The position numbers and the translations under genes were made by a program. Under the pieces are notes generated by a model, which worked only from the letters and a program-made list of their open reading frames with translations, had not been told where the DNA came from and did no database searches. Shown one piece after another: positions 57,001-64,000 of a DNA stretch of 64,000 nt (its first letter is position 1; each line of letters starts with the position of its first letter). Source of the DNA: Adineta steineri. Its lineage: Eukaryota > Rotifera > Eurotatoria > Adinetida > Adinetidae. Where the stretch lies: contig CAJNOI010000021.1 of the NCBI GenBank assembly GCA_905250115.1, forward strand, positions 379,895-443,894, read 5' to 3'.

Positions 57001-59692
57001 CCGACAGCTACGGACTGTGGATAAGTGCCAGTTGAATACGTCTTTTGATCTGCAAATAAACCATTTCCATATCCTAGAAGAACACTGACATTATTACTAA
57101 GCCAGTTTACAACAGCAATATCTAGTTGATTATCATTGTTGAAATCACCAACAGCTACAGACCGTGGCTGAGAGCCAGTTAAATATTTGACTTGGCCTTC
57201 AAAACCTCCAAAATAACCAAGGAAAATATCGATCGCGCCAGTATCATTGTTAACGATCATAATGTCTAATCGATTATCTTTATTCAAATCATAGATGGCG
57301 AACGCAATCGAAGATAAAGAACCACTTGAATAGTATGTGAGCGAACTTTCAAAAGTACCATTACCAGATGCTAAAAGAACACCGATATTGTTAATGCCTT
57401 GATTAGTAACAACTAAGTCCATTTGATTGTCGCGATTAAAATCACCGATGCCAATCGAGTACGGAGAAGCATTATCAATAGAATACGTTATTTGATTCGC
57501 AAAACCTCCGTTAGCATTGCTCAGAAATACACCAATATTTTTAGTTCCATAATTAGCTACAACAATGTCGAGGAAGATGTCATCATTGAGATAGCCAGTA
57601 GCGATTGAACATGAATAAGATCCAATACCCGTCGAAAAAGTGATTTGGTTTCCAAAAGTATTGTTTTGATTACCGAAAAGAATACCAACATTGTTAGTGC
57701 CAGCATTGGCGATTGCAATGTCTAAATAATTGTCATTATTGAAATCACCAATAGCCAAAGACATTGGAAGAGAATCATAGCCAGTTAGATACGTTACAGG
57801 AGATGAAAAATTTCCATTGCCATATCCATAGAATATACTTATACTCTGTGTTCCATAATTGACAGTTACAATATCAGGTAGTGTGTCGTTATTCAAATCT
57901 GAGATACCAATTGAAATTGGACGAGATGAGCCAGTTGATAGTTCTCTTTGATCACTGAATGATCCATTTCCAAATCCAAAAAATATACCGACATTATTAG
58001 TACCAAAATTTGCTACGACAATATCCAAGTGATAATCATTATTAACATCATGAACAGCGACCATATAAGGAGCAGAACCAATACCAGTCGAATATATTGT
58101 TGGACTTCCAAGTATAATGCTGCTATTTCCAAAAGCTACACTTATACTGTCTACCGCATTATTAACGATGACTACGTCGAACCAAGTGTCATTATTAAAA
58201 TCACCGATAGCAATAGATCGTGGACCATATTTATATTCGATTGGATTGAGGTTTGTTTTACTGAACGTCAGCTCACATTTTGAAGCTAAATAATACAAAA
58301 TAATAAAATAAAGAATGACCTAATATTACTGTTTATCTATCTCTATAATTTCAATGATATTTTGTGGAAAATTATTGGATTGTTATAGTTATATTTTCGT
58401 CACTGCCAGTACTTTTTGAATCGATCTCGATGAGCCTTATAAGATTTATCAATCAGATAAGTTAATCACACAGGTTGTCTTAGTTACTTCATACTCTGTG
58501 CAAGGGATATGTAGAACAATTGGAGAAAACGCATCACTATGAATGCAGAGTGAATAAGGATTGTAGACTGGCAGACATTATACCTATACAAAATCGCAAC
58601 ATTTAGAATAAACAGCGATGTCTATATGGAAAAATCTTACTAAGAAATTGCTTTTTCTTCAACTTCTATCGAACTCAAGATAAGAAATTTAGAATATGAA
58701 CAAACCTGATTGTTTTGGTGACGTAAAACAGACTAACAGTATAGCAATGAGCATTGCTGCACTTAAGAACAAACTAAATACACAAGCACGATGAATCAAT
58801 AAATACAATATAGCCGAGAAGCAAGATTGTCTAAAAAATCAGCAATAAGATCACATGTAGTATGAAAAAGATAATAACATACTTAGTTTGCAAAGTCAGA
58901 TTTTTTGTCAGATCTTTGTTGGTATTATCGTCCACATTTTCTTCAACATTTGCAGTTAAAGTCGAGGTTACATTTTCGCTTGCCTCGACAGTTATAATCT
59001 CCTAATAAAACAAGCAATTGATTGATATATTACTAATGTTTGTAGAATATTTTAATTAATAAGAAGATAGTTGTTAAACAAAAACATATCTCTGATAGTC
59101 GAAAGTTTTTATAGTTAATATATAAATTTATTCTATATTATCTAGTTCCTGTTATAAAACTGTATCTATAACAAAATCTTTTGACTAGTTCGAAATAATT
59201 CAAAGCAGTTATAGACATTAGAATAGAGAGTAGATCTAAAAGATTGGATAAAAAGAATCATTTTAGTGTTTCGTTGATGGTTTTGTTGAAGTAACATTTT
59301 ACTGAAAAAAGTAGATGAAGCTGTATGAAAATCTGCTCAGAGATTTGTTAAGAAGTTGATTTCTGATGTTGAAAAATTAACTATTTTGAAAAATTCTAGC
59401 TATATTTATTCAACGATAGAACAATTGATCGGAGAAAAACTTTTATACATTGTATCATTTAGAAAAGTTGATGTTCTATAAAATAAAGATTTTGAAAAAA
59501 TGTTTTCTAAAACACCCAAACAAATACAAGAAAATACTATTTAATAATATTATTTAAATAGCATTGCTTCATCATTAGTGAGTGACTCATTAAAATAGAT
59601 TTTTTTAAATATACGTATATCAGTAATCTATGCACAAATGTGTTCTTCATTTAACACTAAGTATTACATACCACATCCACATGAGATTGCAT
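54081..59692 (-). CDS. giant FG-GAP/VCBS-repeat type II membrane protein
   Basis: The main exon (58285-54081) encodes about 1,400 aa made almost wholly of 28 FG-GAP/VCBS-type repeats of about 47 residues. Each has a calcium-loop signature like VGDFNNDNRLDIVVAN, then VSVLLGYGNG and YSTG blocks, expected to form successive beta-propellers. Upstream exons fit a membrane anchor: 59692-59672 (MQSHVDV), 59001-58883 (EIITVEASENVTST...) and 58774-58706 (LFLSAAMLIAITVSLFYV, a helix). The first two joins keep phase; the join from 58706 to 58285 is off by one base as I read it, so an unseen small exon or another donor is needed. The N-terminus is inside and the repeats outside. Probable adhesion or ligand-binding surface protein; family expanded in bdelloids. 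Confidence 0.88.
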
Positions 59693-62652
59693 TTTATAGT
59701 TGTGTGATCACTACCTGTTCTGCACGTATAGATTGCTATTACAAATTATAGAGGATCTGAAAAAAATATAAAATATATTAATAATGATCCGAGTGTTTGA
59801 CGAAATAGCGAAAAAAGTTTCATTTTTATCTTTTCTCTCAATTGAAGTGTATGCAAAGCAAAAACTATCATAGAATATTTATCTATACATCTTACGTTCA
59901 AACAATATAAATAGTATTATGTTTATGACTCAAATACCAAAGACAATAGTGTATCCAATTATGCTACACGTACTCAAACTTTACGCAAGAATCTATGATG
60001 AGATTAATGCACGTTATATGTACACAAATCATACCATGCAATGTTCACAACACGGAACTGATTATCTATGGAGTTTAAAAAAATATACAAAAAATGTTTT
60101 TTTCATGCGAGGATTGCCCGTAAACTGCTATTATAATCTTAGTCATACAATTAACATCAATAGTATACATGTAGTTACCTTCAAATTATGTTCATGAAAG
60201 ATCGAAGTCGAGGAAGAATGGCGTATATACTTGTTGAAAGTATAGATGAAAGCGAAAAATAGAATAAAAATGCTCGCGGTGTACTCTTTTATCTCTCCTT
60301 TAATTTGATGATTATTGCCGTATAAATCGTCACTATTCGACGGTTTCGTAAAAATAATCAAGCAGTTAGGCAAAAAAAATCAAGAAGCGAGAATATCTCT
60401 CTGCCCGTTTATACAAACAATATTACCTAAAATATATATACACCGAGAAAAAATACATTAGCCATCTGGCTCATACGAGCGAAAATCATATGTTTAATTA
60501 ATCTCAGCAATACTTTTCTCTCTCGTCGTATATGTGAAAAATATTACCTATAATTAATGTATGAAAATAAAACGAACAGTATTCATCAGCCCGCTGTTTC
60601 TTTCTTCCTAACGAAAGATGCGCCGATAATGATGCATAAAAAAGCCTCCCGTTTATCGTTTAGTTTAATAAATATTACGCACATTTTATGTATGAAAAGA
60701 AACGAAAAAAAATAAAACGTGACTGTATTCGAACATGCTTCATCGTTTATCATATCCTTTCATATAAATATTTTAGCAAATCTTCTATTACCAAAAATCG
60801 TTTTATACATTTTTTTTAATTCGCAAACTCTTGAGATCAATTATTCTATTTTCTGTCTTTTTTTAAGATGCATTGAGCGAATATACTGTACAAAAATATT
60901 TATTTAGTTTATTCATGAAGAACATTGAGATATAATTTTACTTTCGCTTTTTCATTGGGTTTAATATGATTGAATCTCAGACTTCTACATATTAAATTTT
61001 GGAATATGTTTTAAAAAAAGACTATTTAAATACGATGAATTGTCTAAAATATTGTCTATGAGAGTAAAATGAAAAAGTATTATAGAAAGAAAGGTTTTCC
61101 CGTTCACAAGAATATTTATTGAAAAGAAACTTATTTTTCTTAGATACGAATAAATAAATGAGTCGAGCCATTTTTTGACTTGAAATAAACCAAGTCAGTA
61201 TTCTATTTATTTTTATTATTATCAAAACTCTCGTATGAATTTCAAAGTCTCGCATTCGATTTCAATGTAAATCATTTTTAAGAATATATCTCCTGTTCTT
61301 AATTTAAAATTTTTCAATATATTTTAACCTGGAAACCAAAATTGAATTGCATAAAACACCTGTATGTGTATAGATCTTTGGAACTGACTTGCCTATTTAG
61401 GTATATATAAAACAAAGGATATAACATATTTGAATAATTTGATCATCAAATATTATGTTTTCTAAATTCCAATGAATATTTAGAGAGAAATTTTGATTTA
61501 TAATATCATTATTAACTTTATTCCTAAATGATAGAACACAAATTACACATCTCTTGATGTTTAAAATTAGAATTGTTATTATTCAAGCAATTATTGATGA
61601 TTTCTTTTTCGCTATGACAATAAGAACAGATATAATCATAATATTTTCTAGAACTACAAAGATAAACAATCATCTGTGAATGCTAATTGATATAAAATTT
61701 ATTGATAAATAGTATGCTGTCAATATATTTCGGTATAAAATATATTCTCTAGTACATAAACCACTGTCACTAGAAGAAAAAGAAGAAAAAATAAATAATT
61801 ATTTATCTAGAAGTTGTATATAATTATATTCAAATTTTGAAAGAATATTTTTCTTCGATAAAATATTAAAAGAAGGTAAAGATGTCATCAACTTAGTATT
61901 ACTAATGTAATCATGTAGATGCTATTTTCTAGTTGCCATAATCATTCATATTTATATATACTTTTTTGTGAAACAATATAGTTTATATTATTATCATTAT
62001 AATAGAACTTACACGATTTCACAAACTCTCTGTTTCTATCGTTTCTTTCTTAAAAACAATTAAAAAGACTTTCCAACTAATTTTTTTCCTTCTACATGCA
62101 TAATATATCATAACAACATACAAATGAAAGAAAAAGAAAGAAAACTAATACAAACATTTACCGGATGAAGATTTTTCATTAAGAAAAAAGCACGTTAGAA
62201 TGTGTTGTTATAATAAACAATTCTTTAATCAACGTTATAATACTACAAAACCTTAATCTAATAATTTTAACAGGCACAAATAACCACGTAATCCTTTAGT
62301 TATCCTATATAATGAAAAAGCTCATTTGATTATTCTTCGCTTAGATACTAAAGATCGACTTTATTCCATATGAATGTGGGAACAGTTCACTGATCTACTG
62401 TATAGTCTATGAGATACATTTGAAATATTCAGATTTGAATATATAAATAAATTTTAATTGAATTATTTTCATTTTTACAAAAAATTTTATCTCTAATTAA
62501 ATGTTGATTCAAATTCAATTTAGTTGGATCGACCATTCTTCATGTTATTCATCTTTCAAATAACTCAAAAGCTCTATTTATAAATATATTTGTCCTCAAC
62601 TAACATTCAGACACGTAGAAAAATCATCTATCTGAATGGATAAATTTTTTTC
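59693..62652. other. intergenic
   Basis: About 3 kb without a convincing gene. Between about 60400 and 60760 the sequence shows loose direct repetition (AATATTACC, ATGTATGAAAA(T/G)AAA(A)CGA and CCCGTTTAT recur at spacings near 120-130 bp), possibly an eroded satellite. ORFs of 60-90 codons here have no motifs. Confidence 0.4.
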
Positions 62653-62790
62653 ATCAGATTGATGAAATGAATTTAGAGGTAAACAAGTCCTGACTACTTT
62701 TTTTGATTAAATTGATGAAATGAATTCAGAGGTAAACAAGTCCTGACTGCTTTTTTTAATTAAACTGATGGAATGAATTCTGGGAAAAAA
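62653..62790. repeat. 53-bp tandem repeat, about 2.3 copies
   Basis: The unit GATGAAATGAATTCAGAGGT plus AAACAAGTCCTGACT and a T-run recurs at 62661, 62714 and (partial, diverged) 62767, a constant 53-bp period. It lies just upstream of the PAN-like gene. Confidence 0.85.
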
Positions 62791-62898
62791 CGATGCATCA
62801 TCAACTGAAAAGAGAAGAAAAAGAGTTTACTGCTTAATAAATACTCTGTCTTCTTTAAGGAATTGAATTCATTTCATCAACTTAGAATCTGGTTATTG

Positions 62899-63804
62899 AT
62901 GACTTCAAGAAGAATTTCTTCATGGATTTTATTAATGATTATTACACAAATAATTGGAGAAGATACAGGATCAATCATAATGTCTTTAATACCTGATTCT
63001 AAATTTCAATGTGCGAATACAACTTGTTTACCATTCATTAATGTTATTACATCAAACATTAGGAATTGTCAAGTAGCCTGTTTAACTCAAAGTCAATGCA
63101 GAGCAGCAACTTTTCATCAATCAACTTCTAAATGTGAATTATTTTCTGATATGTTGAACCAAAATGAAAATATGTTGACTGATGTCGATGCTACTAGTAT
63201 GAATATTGTTAGTGGAACACGATATCCACCGGGTTAGTAGAGAAATATATTTGTGAGAAAGAAAAAGTTATTTTCTTTTTGAAAAATAATTTCAAGTTAT
63301 TGAGAACTCATCGGAATCTTATAGAAATATAACGCATTGTACAGATCCCTAAGAAATAAATAAGAAGTTACAGTCGTTTTTTTAATTAAAATATGATTAG
63401 TTTAATGATCAGACTCTCATCAGAAATCAAAATAAAAGATTTCAACAAAAGAATTTATATGAAAATGTTATAGAAATCAATCTCTGTAATTCTAAAAGTT
63501 TCATTATTAAAATTATAAGAAATATAAATTCAGTTGCTAAAAATTATTATAGAAAAAGATTTAATTCAAGTAAAAATTATAGGATTATAATTATAATATA
63601 AATCATTTAAACATTTCCTATTTTATTATTATAATCAATTTATATTTCACGTCAATATATTTTTAAAGAAATAGAAATAAATTAACAGATAAACATTATC
63701 CAAATGTTTAGTCTCAAACTAAAATCATTTTTCTAAAATAGAACCAACTACGACATCAACATCAACAACAACATCATCAACATCCACAACAACAGCAATA
63801 CCGA
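62899..63804 (+). CDS. PAN/apple-like domain protein, partial at the right edge
   Basis: From ATG 62899, exon 1 (to 63232) encodes a signal peptide (SSWILLMIITQIIGED) and one Cys-rich module (FQCANTTC, NCQVACLTQSQCRAATF, SKCELFSD) with PAN/apple-like spacing. A 509-bp intron follows. Exon 2 (63742-63804) joins in phase 1 and encodes a Thr/Ser-rich linker (EPTTTSTSTTTSSTSTTT), with a GTGAGT donor after 63804, so coding continues beyond the window. A pyrimidine tract and AG at 62858-62859 precede the start. Likely a secreted or surface protein with a mucin-like stalk; downstream domains are unknown. Confidence 0.6.
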
Positions 63805-64000
63805 GTGAGTACTATATTAAATCATTTGTAGTGGCTCAAAGGATGATTAATAGAAGTGACGATATTTAAAAGTTTTGATTTTAACTATTGAACGATCGAC
63901 ATCTAGATAAACAACATTAGGGAATATCTCCTATCAGAAGTCGAAATACAGTCAGTTTTTGGTGATTTGATTTGATCTACGTTTATTTAAGTATTGAATA

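Noticed and set aside
55324-58283. Plus-strand ORFs opposite the FG-GAP exon
   Set aside because: Antisense shadows of the repeated coding units.
54081-58285. Possible CRISPR-like or satellite array
   Set aside because: The periodicity (about 140 bp) is that of FG-GAP coding repeats in an uninterrupted frame, not spacer-repeat DNA.
59919-60373. ORFs of 76-92 codons on both strands
   Set aside because: No motif, no neighbours, no splice evidence.
1-64000. LTR retroelements, virus-like elements or toxin fossils
   Set aside because: No reverse transcriptase, integrase, capsid or envelope motifs and no paired long terminal repeats were noticed in any frame.

Overview
The window looks like nuclear DNA of a bdelloid rotifer (Adineta/Rotaria type). 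This is inferred from very AT-rich sequence, genes broken by short GT-AG introns (mostly 45-100 bp), many uninterrupted host exons, and protein families expanded in bdelloids: F-box leucine-rich proteins, membrane-anchored pentapeptide proteins, divergent rhodopsin-like receptors, and FG-GAP repeat ectodomain proteins. There is no bacterial operon, tRNA, rRNA or CRISPR array that I could recognise. I rebuilt exon structures by hand from splice sites and reading phase. They are conceptual and need RNA support.

Layout. 0.7-3.1 kb: F-box protein (+) with an unusually long, repeat-bearing intron. 3.8-4.7: NmrA-like oxidoreductase (-). 6.0-6.5: small repeat-bearing protein (+). 8.2-9.9: pentapeptide membrane protein (-). 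11.25-11.5: small single-pass protein (+). 11.9-13.2: secreted serine beta-lactamase-like hydrolase (+). 13.4-16.0: glycosidase-like secreted protein (-) with an in-frame stop. 16.4-16.6: ankyrin relic. 16.7-17.6: secreted Cys-rich protein (-). 18.4-21.3: ecto-5'-nucleotidase and S1/P1 nuclease (+). 21.5-23.0: PAN-PAN-CAP secreted protein (-). 24.2-25.1: minimal astacin (+). 26.2-27.2: receptor (-). 28.9-30.8: two receptor relics around a pogo/Tigger DNA transposon relic. 31.6: 18-bp minisatellite. 32.8-33.3: foldback element carrying a NYN-nuclease-like fragment. 33.6-39.9: three tandem copies (+) of an unrecognised two-pass membrane family, with a MITE before the third. 40.8-41.0: kinesin relic. 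41.4-42.4: receptor (-). 44.0-46.1: NADPH oxidase (-). 46.9-51.9: complete 16-exon cobalamin-dependent methionine synthase (+), followed 183 bp later by an AGTRAP-like gene (52.1-53.4). 54.1-59.7: 28-repeat FG-GAP membrane protein (-). 62.9-end: PAN-like gene running off the window (+).

How the genes fit together. Most are single-gene units facing both ways; no single pathway ties the window together. The best functional pair is the adjacent ecto-5'-nucleotidase and S1/P1 nuclease: both are membrane-tethered with catalytic domains outside, and could act in sequence on environmental nucleic acid. A surface/secreted theme is strong: receptors, PAN, CAP, astacin, beta-lactamase fold, glycosidase, FG-GAP and the three-copy family. 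The least explained content is that three-copy family (33.6-39.9 kb), the foldback element with nuclease-like fragments, and a set of dispersed hairpins with GGGTGTGGG-like arms.
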